From Prochlorococcus sp. MIT 1307 (GTDB taxonomy: Bacteria > Cyanobacteriota > Cyanobacteriia > PCC-6307 > Cyanobiaceae), in NCBI RefSeq assembly GCF_034092395.1, contig NZ_CP139301.1:372001-436000 (forward strand): a DNA stretch of 64,000 nt, given 5' to 3'. Below the pieces are notes generated by a model. It was given only the letters and a program-made list of their open reading frames with translations. It did no database searches and was not told the origin of the DNA. Both the position numbers and the translations under genes were made by a program. Shown one piece after another: positions 56,631 to 64,000 of the stretch (positions are counted from its first letter, which is position 1; each line of letters starts with the position of its first letter).

Positions 56631-57721
56631 CGAATCTCCCCCCCCTGAAGATACAAAAGAATCCCGCGGGAAATTGCAAAAGAGATTTTGCTCCGATGAG
56701 ATTGTTGAGCCAAACGAGATGAGTCAAGTCCTCCAGTAAGAAAGCCCGTTTCAACAAGAGCAGCAGGCATGTGTGTGTGACGAATAACAAAAAAACGACT
56801 CCTCCTAACGCCTCGATTTGGACTGCCTGGAGATGCTTTTAAAACCTCATTTTGGATAAGACTTGCCAAACGAAAACCTTTGGAACCTGTGAAATAGAAA
56901 GTCTCAATTCCATTTACATCTTTTCGGATATTCCTAGAAGCATTTGCATGAATACTTACAAAAGCATCCGCAGCGAGTCGATTCGCCATTGCTACTCGTG
57001 GTGGAAGATCAAGATCAACCTCTGAACTTCTTGTCAAATGAACTTTTACTCCTTTCTGATCAAGAATTTTGGCTACCTGAATTGATATATCAAGAACAAC
57101 ATCCGTCTCTCGTATACCGCCAATACCTATGGCCCCAACATCAGGTCCTCCATGGCCAGGATCAATCACCACCCGATAACGTCCTCTAGCGATTTCTGGC
57201 AATTCAATAGTGGTTGAAATGCCTCTACTAGAAAAGTTTGTATGTAGTGAAGCCTCTACTGGCCTTCTTACAAGGTTGCCCTCTCCAAGACTTTTTAGAC
57301 CAATAGTTGGAATATCTACAAACTTCAACTCCCAAAGATCAGGTGATGTTCCTACTAGTTGAAGAGTTTTTGGATCAAAAGTAACTGATTTGTTGAACTC
57401 AATTACAAGCCGAGTAACTCCCGGTTGAGGCTGGCCTACTCGAATTTGTTCTAGCGGACCACTGCCATCAAATGATCGAGGGCGTATAGGTTCTCCTGGG
57501 AAGTCTATCCAGATTCTATCTCCATTTCCATCTTGCCCATCTTGAAAAAATGCTTGTAGCTTTGCTCCAATAGACGTTCGCAATTTTAGGACTCCATCTT
57601 CTCCAAACTTCCAAGCAGCCAAAGAACTTGCAGCTTTTAAAGGGAGCTGATTTGACATAAAAGTTATTTGGAAAACACATGCCATCAACAACAAAAGATG
57701 ACGTGAAGTACCAAAAACCAT
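56627..57721 (-). CDS. amiC: N-acetylmuramoyl-L-alanine amidase (AMIN + Amidase_3)
   Basis: A 364-residue zinc amidase that cleaves peptide stems from peptidoglycan, used in cell separation. A hydrophobic N-terminal segment (about 6-30) is the signal. An AMIN-like beta domain follows (about 40-150; GVTRLVIEFNKSVTFDPKTL). The Amidase_3 domain starts at VVIDPGHGGPDVGAIG near 183, with the zinc His and Glu, then FVSIHANAS near 250 and ALVETGFLTG near 317 with the catalytic Glu. It is coupled to murI. Confidence 0.92.
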   Translation of the reverse strand: MVFGTSRHLLLLMACVFQITFMSNQLPLKAASSLAAWKFGEDGVLKLRTSIGAKLQAFFQDGQDGNGDRIWIDFPGEPIRPRSFDGSGPLEQIRVGQPQPGVTRLVIEFNKSVTFDPKTLQLVGTSPDLWELKFVDIPTIGLKSLGEGNLVRRPVEASLHTNFSSRGISTTIELPEIARGRYRVVIDPGHGGPDVGAIGIGGIRETDVVLDISIQVAKILDQKGVKVHLTRSSEVDLDLPPRVAMANRLAADAFVSIHANASRNIRKDVNGIETFYFTGSKGFRLASLIQNEVLKASPGSPNRGVRRSRFFVIRHTHMPAALVETGFLTGGLDSSRLAQQSHRSKISFAISRGILLYLQGGEIR

Positions 57722-57724
57722 CTG

Positions 57725-58546
57725 CTAAAAAAGCTGAGGTTTTCTATGCTTCAAACAAGGCATTTGCTCTCTAATACGGCCAACATGTGAAGTATCAAGT
57801 GGGGCTATCGCAGCTCCTGGAATCACACCAGCATCTGCAAGAACTGTTCCCCAAGGATCAATAACCATCGCATGGCCATGACTATGGCGACGTTCATAAT
57901 GCAAACCAGTTTGAGCAGGAGCTAAAACATATGCTGTGTTTTCAATAGCTCTAGCTTGAAGTAGTACTTGCCAATGATCCTTTCCGGTAAAAGCTGTAAA
58001 AGCTGCTGGAATCATAATTAATTCAGCACCTTCTTCAACTAAGTGTCGATATAACTCAGGGAAACGTACGTCATAGCAAATAGAAAGTCCAACTCTGCAA
58101 AGACCTGGTATATCAACAACAGGAGGAACATTTTCACCTGGGACTATTGTTGAAGATTCCCTATAAGTATTGCCTTCTGGAAGATCAACATCAAAAAGGT
58201 GAATCTTGTCATATCTCGCTAATAACTGGCCATCTTGACCAAAAAGCTCGGCTCGATTAAGAGTACGTTTTCCATCATCTACAGGAACTGGATAACCACC
58301 ACCAAGAAGAGCTACTTGATAACGCTGAGCCATTGTGACCAGGAAACGACTGCACTTCTCTGCAAGTGATGCTGAAAGTTTTAGCCTCTCCTCATCGTCT
58401 CCCATAAATGCAAAATTCTCTGGCAAACCAATAAGTTCAGCACCTCTGCGGGCAGCAAGTTCTATTTGTTCTTCCGCCGCAGAAAAATTGACCTCAGGCT
58501 TAGAGGTGCTAGTTAGCTGCACAGCTGCTGCCAAAAAGTCAGACAC
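57725..58546 (-). CDS. Nitrilase-family amidohydrolase (Nit/omega-amidase-like)
   Basis: A 273-residue carbon-nitrogen hydrolase. The catalytic triad is present: Glu in GLPENFAFMGDDEER near 40, Lys in RYDKIHLFDVDLPEG near 113 and Cys in GLSICYDVRFPELYR near 154. It looks closest to the Nit1/Nit2 group, which includes omega-amidase and deaminated-glutathione amidase, rather than true nitrilases. The start is GTG at 58546. It is 3 nt upstream of the amidase gene on the same strand, so likely one transcript. Confidence 0.85.
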   Translation of the reverse strand: MSDFLAAAVQLTSTSKPEVNFSAAEEQIELAARRGAELIGLPENFAFMGDDEERLKLSASLAEKCSRFLVTMAQRYQVALLGGGYPVPVDDGKRTLNRAELFGQDGQLLARYDKIHLFDVDLPEGNTYRESSTIVPGENVPPVVDIPGLCRVGLSICYDVRFPELYRHLVEEGAELIMIPAAFTAFTGKDHWQVLLQARAIENTAYVLAPAQTGLHYERRHSHGHAMVIDPWGTVLADAGVIPGAAIAPLDTSHVGRIREQMPCLKHRKPQLF

Positions 58547-58578
58547 AGGGTTGGTACGTAGAAATTGACTTTAAGAAA

Positions 58579-59310
58579 TCATGATGCACTTAGCACCCCC
58601 ACTTCAACTTGAAATGGCACTACATCAATTTGGTCTAGCTCCGAACAACATTTGAAATCAGCATCATGATCCCCCAGTCCAATGAGTCTTCTACCATGAC
58701 TTGCTAGGCGTAAACAACCTTCTCTATCTTCCTTCCATTTATCCCATAAAGCCAAAGCTGCTGTTAATTCATCATTTACTATTTCGACAGAATTTGATGC
58801 TTTATCTAAAAGAAATGCCGCAAGGGCACCAGCAGCAAGGGAATCTTCCAAGGAATAGGTACCTTCCCATCCACTTCCGATGATGCAAAGCTGGTTAGGC
58901 ATTTCACAAAGCAACCTCTCTGCAACTGCTCTGCGATTCGGTAAAGCCATGGTATATAAAGTTCCAGCATTTCTCACTACATCTAGTGAGCGTGTGCCAT
59001 TTGTAGTACTCATAAAAAGTCTTTTCCCTCTAACCAGGCTGGGAAGAACATCTACAGGAGAATTACCTAAATCAAATCCTTCAATTCGTTTACCTCCGCG
59101 TTCACCAACTAGAAGCCTGGAGTCTTGAGGCCATTCATGTGATTTTTTTTTAAGTTGCTCCAGATCTGCAAAAGTCTCTACAGCCTCTGCTCCATTGTGC
59201 AGTGCCCATGCAATTGTAGTAGTAGCACGAAGGACATCTATTACAACTGCAGTTTCAGGTTCCAAGCCCTTTGGAACATCACCAGCCACATGAAAGTAAG
59301 AAAGGTCCAT
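58579..59310 (-). CDS. comB: 2-phosphosulfolactate phosphatase family protein (ComB-like)
   Basis: A 243-residue protein. It has the family start [40 protein letters not shown] near 25, [19 protein letters not shown] near 67 and [12 protein letters not shown] near 100. ComB hydrolyses 2-phosphosulfolactate in coenzyme M synthesis. Cyanobacteria do not make coenzyme M, so the real substrate here is uncertain; sulfolactate production is a possibility. I use the Met at 59310; the frame reaches 59322. It is divergent from ubiD across about 60 nt. Confidence 0.82.
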   Translation of the reverse strand: MDLSYFHVAGDVPKGLEPETAVVIDVLRATTTIAWALHNGAEAVETFADLEQLKKKSHEWPQDSRLLVGERGGKRIEGFDLGNSPVDVLPSLVRGKRLFMSTTNGTRSLDVVRNAGTLYTMALPNRRAVAERLLCEMPNQLCIIGSGWEGTYSLEDSLAAGALAAFLLDKASNSVEIVNDELTAALALWDKWKEDREGCLRLASHGRRLIGLGDHDADFKCCSELDQIDVVPFQVEVGVLSAS

Positions 59311-59374
59311 TAACTTCAACAATTATCACCATGGGCCACAGTAACTAAACCACCAAGCCAATTGTTTTGAACCA

Positions 59375-60940
59375 ATGTCCCTACTTAGTCCTGGACCAGC
59401 GTCCCGTGACATGAGGAGTTTTATTGATCTATTAGAAACGCGAGGTCAATTAAGGAGAATCAAAGCAAAGGTCAACCCTGATCTAGAACTTGCTGCAATA
59501 AGTGACAGGGTACTTGCGATAGGAGGTCCTGCTCTCTTGTTCGAAAATGTGGAAGGTACCTCGATGCCTGTTGCGATAAATCTTCTAGGAACAATGGAAA
59601 GAGTTATCTGGAGTTTAGGGCTAGAAGAAGCTCAAGATCTTGAAGTATTAGGACAAAAACTAGCTTTGCTACAACAACCAAAACCACCTAAAGGCATAAA
59701 AGAAACGAAAGATTTTGCAAACGTAATTTGGGATCTAATAAAAGCTCGACCAGATTTCGACTTGACGCCACCTTGTCACCAAAAAATATTGAAAGGAAAT
59801 CAAGTAAATCTTGATGATTTGCCCCTAATACGTCCCTGGCCCAAGGACGCTAGTGGTGTCATCACACTTGGACTAGTAATAACTAAAGACCCAGAGACAG
59901 GGGTCCCAAATGTTGGGGTTTATAGGCTGCAGCGTCAATCACCACAAACCATGACTGTTCACTGGTTAAGTGTTAGAGGAGGAGCACTTCACTTAAGAAA
60001 AGCTGAAGCACTCGGGAAAAAACTTGAAATAGCAGTGGCAATTGGTGTACATCCTCTTCTCGTAATGGCAGCTGCAACCCCAATTCCAGTACAAATGAGC
60101 GAATGGCTTTTTGCAGGGTTATATGCAGGCGAAGGTGTAAGGCTCACTCGTTGTAAAACAATAGATTTACAAGTTCCAAGTCATAGTGAAATAGTTCTTG
60201 AAGGAACCATCAGTCCTAAAGCAAAATTGGAAGATGGCCCTTTTGGAGACCACATGGGTTTTTATGGAGGTGTAGAGAATTCTCCGCTAATAAAGTTCCA
60301 TTGCATAACACAAAGAAAAGATCCCATTTTTTTAACAACCTTTAGTGGAAGGCCACCTAAAGAAGAAGCAATGCTGGCTATCGCACTGAATCGAATCTAT
60401 ACACCTATCCTTCGTCAACAAATTCCTGAAATATTCGATTTCTTCCTTCCGATGGAAGCCCTTAGTTACAAACTTGCCATAATTTCTATAGAGAAAGCAT
60501 ATCCAGGCCAGGCCAAAAGAGCGGCTATGGCATTTTGGAGCGCACTTCCTCAATTCACCTACACAAAATTCGTTATCGTTGTCGACTCAAATATCAATGT
60601 CAGGGACCCACGTCAGGTGGTTTGGACATTAGCTAGTCAAGTAGATCCTCAAAGAGATCTTTTTATCTTAGAAAATACTCCCTTCGATAGTCTTGATTTT
60701 GCCAGTGAGAACATTGGCCTTGGGGGAAGGTTAGCAATTGACGCAACCAAAAAAATTGGCCCAGAAAAGAAACATGAATGGGGTGAAGCTCTAAGTCGAC
60801 CTGAAGAACTTGAATCCAAAATTGATGCAAGGTGGGAAGAATTAGGACTATCAGACCTGGAAAATAAAGAGCCAGACCCAGCATTATTTGGTTATGTAAT
60901 AGATGAGCTTTTACGTCAAAGGCAATTAACCAAGAACTAA
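59375..60940 (+). CDS. ubiD: UbiD-family decarboxylase
   Basis: A 521-residue prenylated-flavin-dependent decarboxylase. Conserved parts include RDMRSFIDLLETRGQLRRIK, the metal and flavin region LPLIRPWPKDASGVITLG near 150 and YRLQRQSPQTMTVHW near 188. The signature FGDHMGFYGGVENSP follows near 290 with the catalytic Glu. In cyanobacteria this family is proposed to decarboxylate the 4-hydroxybenzoate-derived head group in plastoquinone synthesis. The prenyl diphosphate synthase about 4 kb away would supply the side chain. UbiX is not in the window. Confidence 0.9.
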   Translation: MSLLSPGPASRDMRSFIDLLETRGQLRRIKAKVNPDLELAAISDRVLAIGGPALLFENVEGTSMPVAINLLGTMERVIWSLGLEEAQDLEVLGQKLALLQQPKPPKGIKETKDFANVIWDLIKARPDFDLTPPCHQKILKGNQVNLDDLPLIRPWPKDASGVITLGLVITKDPETGVPNVGVYRLQRQSPQTMTVHWLSVRGGALHLRKAEALGKKLEIAVAIGVHPLLVMAAATPIPVQMSEWLFAGLYAGEGVRLTRCKTIDLQVPSHSEIVLEGTISPKAKLEDGPFGDHMGFYGGVENSPLIKFHCITQRKDPIFLTTFSGRPPKEEAMLAIALNRIYTPILRQQIPEIFDFFLPMEALSYKLAIISIEKAYPGQAKRAAMAFWSALPQFTYTKFVIVVDSNINVRDPRQVVWTLASQVDPQRDLFILENTPFDSLDFASENIGLGGRLAIDATKKIGPEKKHEWGEALSRPEELESKIDARWEELGLSDLENKEPDPALFGYVIDELLRQRQLTKN

Positions 60941-60997
60941 AGAAGCCATCAAGCAAGTTAACCAATAAAATTAAATAGATAAACTGATCTTCTTTCC

Positions 60998-62326
60998 TTG
61001 AGCCTTACAAGTATCAATACATCAACTCGAAAGCTAAAGGCAGGTGGAAGGATATCAGGGATTGTGCGCGTGCCTGGCGATAAATCAATTTCTCACCGAG
61101 CACTACTCTTTGGAGCGATTGCAGAGGGCGAAACAACCATCGAAGGGTTATTGCCAGCAGAAGACCCAATAAGCACAGCCTCCTGCCTTCGGTTAATGGG
61201 AGTTCGTATAAGTCCCATTTCTCAAGGTGAAGTAGTCCATGTAGAAGGAGTTGGCTTAGAGGGGTTAGAAGAACCCAAAGAAGTCCTGAACTGCGGAAAT
61301 TCAGGGACAACTATGCGACTAATTCTTGGATTATTAGTTGGGAGACAAGGCAAACATTTTGTTCTAACCGGGGATAAATCTCTAAGCAAAAGACCAATGC
61401 AAAGAGTAGGTCAGCCTCTGAAATTAATGGGGGCGCAAGTACGAGGTCGCGCTAATGGAAATCTTGCCCCACTGTCTGTATATGGACAACAGTTACGTGG
61501 AGCAGTTATTGGAACGCCTATCGCTAGCGCCCAAGTCAAATCAGCCATTTTACTAGCAGCACTAACAGCTGAAGGGCCTACAACGGTTATTGAGCCAGCG
61601 CATTCAAGAGACCACAGTGAAAGGATGTTGAAAGCATTTGGCGCCAATCTTCATATAGGAGGTGAAATGGGAAGGCATATAAATGTTATGCCAGGAGCAA
61701 ACTTAAAAAGTCAAAAAATAGTTGTACCTGGAGATATAAGCTCTGCTGCATTCTGGTTAGTTGCAGCGGCTATCACTCCTGGATCACAAATAACAGTAAA
61801 AAATGTAGGGCTAAACCCTACTCGAACTGGAGTTCTAGAAGTTATGAAAGAAATGGAGGTGGATTTTGAGATCTTAAATAAGCAAGATATTGCAGGTGAA
61901 CCTGTTGGAGATATAAAGGTGACTTATGGGAATCAACTAAAGCCATTCAAAATTGACGCGGAGATAATCCCTCGCCTAGTAGATGAAGTGCCCATACTTA
62001 CTGTCGCAGCACTTTTTTGCAATGGAGATAGTCAAATATCAGGTGCAAGTGAACTGAGAGTAAAAGAAACAGATCGATTAGCTGTCATGGCACGGCAACT
62101 AAAGTTAATGGGTGCAAATATTGAAGAGCATTCTGATGGACTTACGATTCATGGAGACAATTCACTTCGCGGAGCATCATTAGATAGTGAGACAGATCAT
62201 CGTGTAGCGATGAGTCTGGCAATAGCTGCGCTCTTGGCTAAAGATGATTCTAAACTTGCTAGAAGTGAAGCAGCCGCAGTCTCTTATCCAGATTTCTGGA
62301 ACGACCTTGAACGTTTACAGAATTAA
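60998..62326 (+). CDS. aroA: 3-phosphoshikimate 1-carboxyvinyltransferase (EPSP synthase)
   Basis: The shikimate pathway enzyme that joins shikimate-3-phosphate and PEP. The 442-residue protein has [20 protein letters not shown] near 25, [17 protein letters not shown] near 97 and [19 protein letters not shown] near 350. Its start is TTG at 60998, because the next Met comes inside the fold. Its 3' end overlaps the methyltransferase gene by 20 nt. It follows ubiD by 57 nt on the same strand. Confidence 0.95.
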   Translation: MSLTSINTSTRKLKAGGRISGIVRVPGDKSISHRALLFGAIAEGETTIEGLLPAEDPISTASCLRLMGVRISPISQGEVVHVEGVGLEGLEEPKEVLNCGNSGTTMRLILGLLVGRQGKHFVLTGDKSLSKRPMQRVGQPLKLMGAQVRGRANGNLAPLSVYGQQLRGAVIGTPIASAQVKSAILLAALTAEGPTTVIEPAHSRDHSERMLKAFGANLHIGGEMGRHINVMPGANLKSQKIVVPGDISSAAFWLVAAAITPGSQITVKNVGLNPTRTGVLEVMKEMEVDFEILNKQDIAGEPVGDIKVTYGNQLKPFKIDAEIIPRLVDEVPILTVAALFCNGDSQISGASELRVKETDRLAVMARQLKLMGANIEEHSDGLTIHGDNSLRGASLDSETDHRVAMSLAIAALLAKDDSKLARSEAAAVSYPDFWNDLERLQN

Positions 62327-63245
62327 ATCAACAACTGATATAAACATTTTTGGAGAATTATCTGTTTATCCAACAGATGATGGAAGCATTTCTATTCACA
62401 GCAGCAGATTTCGTGAAGGGTTTCATTGTTCAAGTGGAGCTTTAAAAGAAGCACAGAAAAAGTTTTTAAAGCCCGCCCAACTAGATCGCTTTAGCAACTC
62501 AACATGTATTCATGTCCTTGATGTATGTATGGGAATGGGATATAACTCTGCATGCATCTTCGAAGAATTAATTAAAAACTCAATACGATTTCAATGGTGG
62601 GGACTTGAAATCGACAATAGACCAATGAGTATTGGAATAAATAATCCAATTTTTAAATCACTTTGGTCACAAGAAGTTCAGGAAATTCTAATGGCCTTAA
62701 AAAACACCGGCTATTGGACCAATAATAAAAGTAGGGGCAAAATTCTTTGGGGAGACGCAAGGCACAAGTTGACATCTATTCCTAAAAGATTTTCTTTTGA
62801 TCTAATACTGCATGACGCTTTTTCACCTAATAAGAACCCCATGCTTTGGAGTGAGGAATTTCTTTTTCTGCTAGCCCAAAAATTAACTCCTGATGGAAGG
62901 TTGATCACCTATTGCAGTGCAGCTGCAATAAGAGCAAGTCTTAGAAGGGCTGGATTAGAATTAGCCTCACAAGTTCCATTAACAAATGAAAAAAGAAAAT
63001 GGAGTAATGGGACAATTGCCGTATCCAATACAAAAGAACTCACCCAAAAAGCTCAAGAGTCAATTTGGCAACCTTTAAGCCAAAGAGAAGAAGAGCACCT
63101 TTTAACAAAAGCGGCGGTTCCATACCGTGATCCAACCGGTACAAATAGTGATAGCGAGATTTTGCTACGTAGAGAAGAGGAACAAAAAAATAGTGATTTG
63201 GAAGTTACTAGCAACTGGAAACAAAGATGGGCAAAGGCACAGTAA
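62307..63245 (+). CDS. MnmC-like SAM-dependent methyltransferase
   Basis: The 312-residue protein has the MnmC methyltransferase-domain features: an N-terminal [18 protein letters not shown], the SAM motif [15 protein letters not shown] near 75, the acidic [18 protein letters not shown] near 175 and [19 protein letters not shown] near 205. In enterobacteria such proteins finish mnm5s2U at wobble U34 of tRNA; only the methyltransferase half is seen here, without the FAD oxidase. The frame is open from 62244 inside aroA. I prefer the TTG at 62307, after which the overlap is 20 nt and the family-like sequence begins. Confidence 0.8.
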   Translation: MNVYRIKSTTDINIFGELSVYPTDDGSISIHSSRFREGFHCSSGALKEAQKKFLKPAQLDRFSNSTCIHVLDVCMGMGYNSACIFEELIKNSIRFQWWGLEIDNRPMSIGINNPIFKSLWSQEVQEILMALKNTGYWTNNKSRGKILWGDARHKLTSIPKRFSFDLILHDAFSPNKNPMLWSEEFLFLLAQKLTPDGRLITYCSAAAIRASLRRAGLELASQVPLTNEKRKWSNGTIAVSNTKELTQKAQESIWQPLSQREEEHLLTKAAVPYRDPTGTNSDSEILLRREEEQKNSDLEVTSNWKQRWAKAQ

Positions 63246-63284
63246 AGCTCAAACCGGTAAATTTAAGGAAGATGCCAATAGCTC

Positions 63285-64000
63285 ATGCTTGCTGTCGCAA
63301 TATTGGCGGCCGGGAAAGGTACCCGCATGAAAAGTCAACTGCCAAAAGTCCTGCAATCACTAGCAGGTAAAAGCTTAATAGAACGTGTTTTAGCAAGTGT
63401 TAATGGACTAAAGCCAGATCGTGTATTGCTAATTGTTGGTCACCAGGCTGAGTTGATCAAAGAAAAGCTATGCCATATTCCAGAACTAGAGTTCATCAAC
63501 CAAGTCCCTCAAAAAGGTACAGGACATGCAATACAGCAATTAATTCCAGTTCTAAAAGATTTCGAAGGAGAATTATTAGTATTAAATGGTGACGTACCTC
63601 TCTTAAGTAAAACAACGATAGCCAGGTTAATCCATCAACATCGGACATCAAAAGTAGAAGCAACATTCTTATCAGCAACTCTTTCAAGCCCTGAAGGATA
63701 TGGGAGGGTATTTGCAGATGAACTAGGCAATGTAAGTGAAATAATCGAGGATCGCGATTGCAATCATGAACAAAAAGATAATAAACTTACAAATGCAGGT
63801 GTCTATGTTTATAACTGGGAAAAACTAAAACATATTCTCCCGAAGTTAACAAATAAAAATGAACAGAATGAATTATATATCACAGATACTATAAAAATGC
63901 TTGATAAATGCATGCACTTGCAGGTAGTCGACCCAGAAGAAGTAAGTGGTATAAATAATCGCCAACAACTTTCTTGTTGCGAAGAAATAATCCAGCAAAA
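63285..64000 (+). CDS. glmU: GlmU, N-terminal pyrophosphorylase part (truncated by window edge)
   Basis: Only about 238 codons are inside the window. The start is [17 protein letters not shown], the nucleotidyltransferase motif, followed by [13 protein letters not shown] near 75, [11 protein letters not shown] near 97, EGYGRVF near 131 and NAGVYVYNW near 167. This is the uridylyltransferase domain of bifunctional GlmU, which makes UDP-GlcNAc for peptidoglycan and outer-membrane glycans. The acetyltransferase left-handed beta-helix should lie beyond the right edge. It begins 39 nt after the methyltransferase gene. Confidence 0.93.
   Translation, partial: MLAVAILAAGKGTRMKSQLPKVLQSLAGKSLIERVLASVNGLKPDRVLLIVGHQAELIKEKLCHIPELEFINQVPQKGTGHAIQQLIPVLKDFEGELLVLNGDVPLLSKTTIARLIHQHRTSKVEATFLSATLSSPEGYGRVFADELGNVSEIIEDRDCNHEQKDNKLTNAGVYVYNWEKLKHILPKLTNKNEQNELYITDTIKMLDKCMHLQVVDPEEVSGINNRQQLSCCEEIIQQ

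Noticed and set aside
62244-62306. Longer start of the MnmC-like gene inside aroA
   Set aside because: It would overlap aroA by 83 nt; the family-like sequence begins only after the TTG at 62307.
1-64000. CRISPR arrays, insertion sequences, prophage and toxin-antitoxin pairs
   Set aside because: No direct repeat series, transposase motif, integrase or paired small toxin/antitoxin genes were seen by eye.

Overview
The window looks like a chromosomal segment of a marine picocyanobacterium, most likely a low-GC (AT-rich) Prochlorococcus. The grounds are the compact AT-rich gene layout, photosynthesis genes (psaK, petN, thf1/psb29, Ycf49-, Ycf19- and DUF3110/DUF1995-type cyanobacterial families), a glucosylglycerol synthesis and uptake operon, and proteins close to picocyanobacterial versions throughout. 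Strain or ecotype cannot be fixed from this sequence alone.

Layout. 1-3.8 kb is a minus-strand run: dapF, a cysteine desulfurase, a DUF1995 protein and a D-Ala-D-Ala carboxypeptidase cut by the window edge. 3.9-16.5 kb holds housekeeping genes on both strands (leuS, pgi, M61 peptidase, purN, argC, ribBA, ppiB, murQ, DUF3110, dnaJ). 16.5-21.6 kb has dnaK, pstCAB and tRNA-Ser(GGA). 22-26.4 kb has an inositol-monophosphatase-family enzyme, hisZ, htpG and rpmB. 26.6-32.0 kb is a tight five-gene operon, ggpS-ggtBCDA, for making and taking up glucosylglycerol-type compatible solutes. 32.1-36.3 kb has two small membrane proteins, psaK, an FAD oxidoreductase and dxs. 36.4-46.3 kb has ilvA, scpB, a YggT protein, a MazG-like protein, pyk, a MacB-like permease, ftsH, clpP, thf1, petN with a small membrane ORF behind it, and clpS.

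46.4-52.1 kb is the accessory part: sparse coding, many small uncharacterised proteins (two secreted with a matching Cys pattern, one zinc-ribbon-like), short unlisted ORFs, and one large membrane glycosyltransferase. 52.1-64 kb returns to core metabolism: acs, a HAD phosphatase, a solanesyl-type prenyl diphosphate synthase, murI, an N-acetylmuramoyl-L-alanine amidase, a nitrilase-family amidase, comB, ubiD, aroA, an MnmC-like methyltransferase and the start of glmU.

No CRISPR array, insertion sequence, prophage or obvious defence system was found. The observations most worth a second look are: a 26-nt perfect palindrome plus T-run inside ribBA that reads as a terminator for the opposite strand; a 68-codon start-less open frame running into ftsH; a small membrane ORF directly behind petN; the pair of secreted Cys-motif proteins; and the osmolyte operon without its phosphatase.
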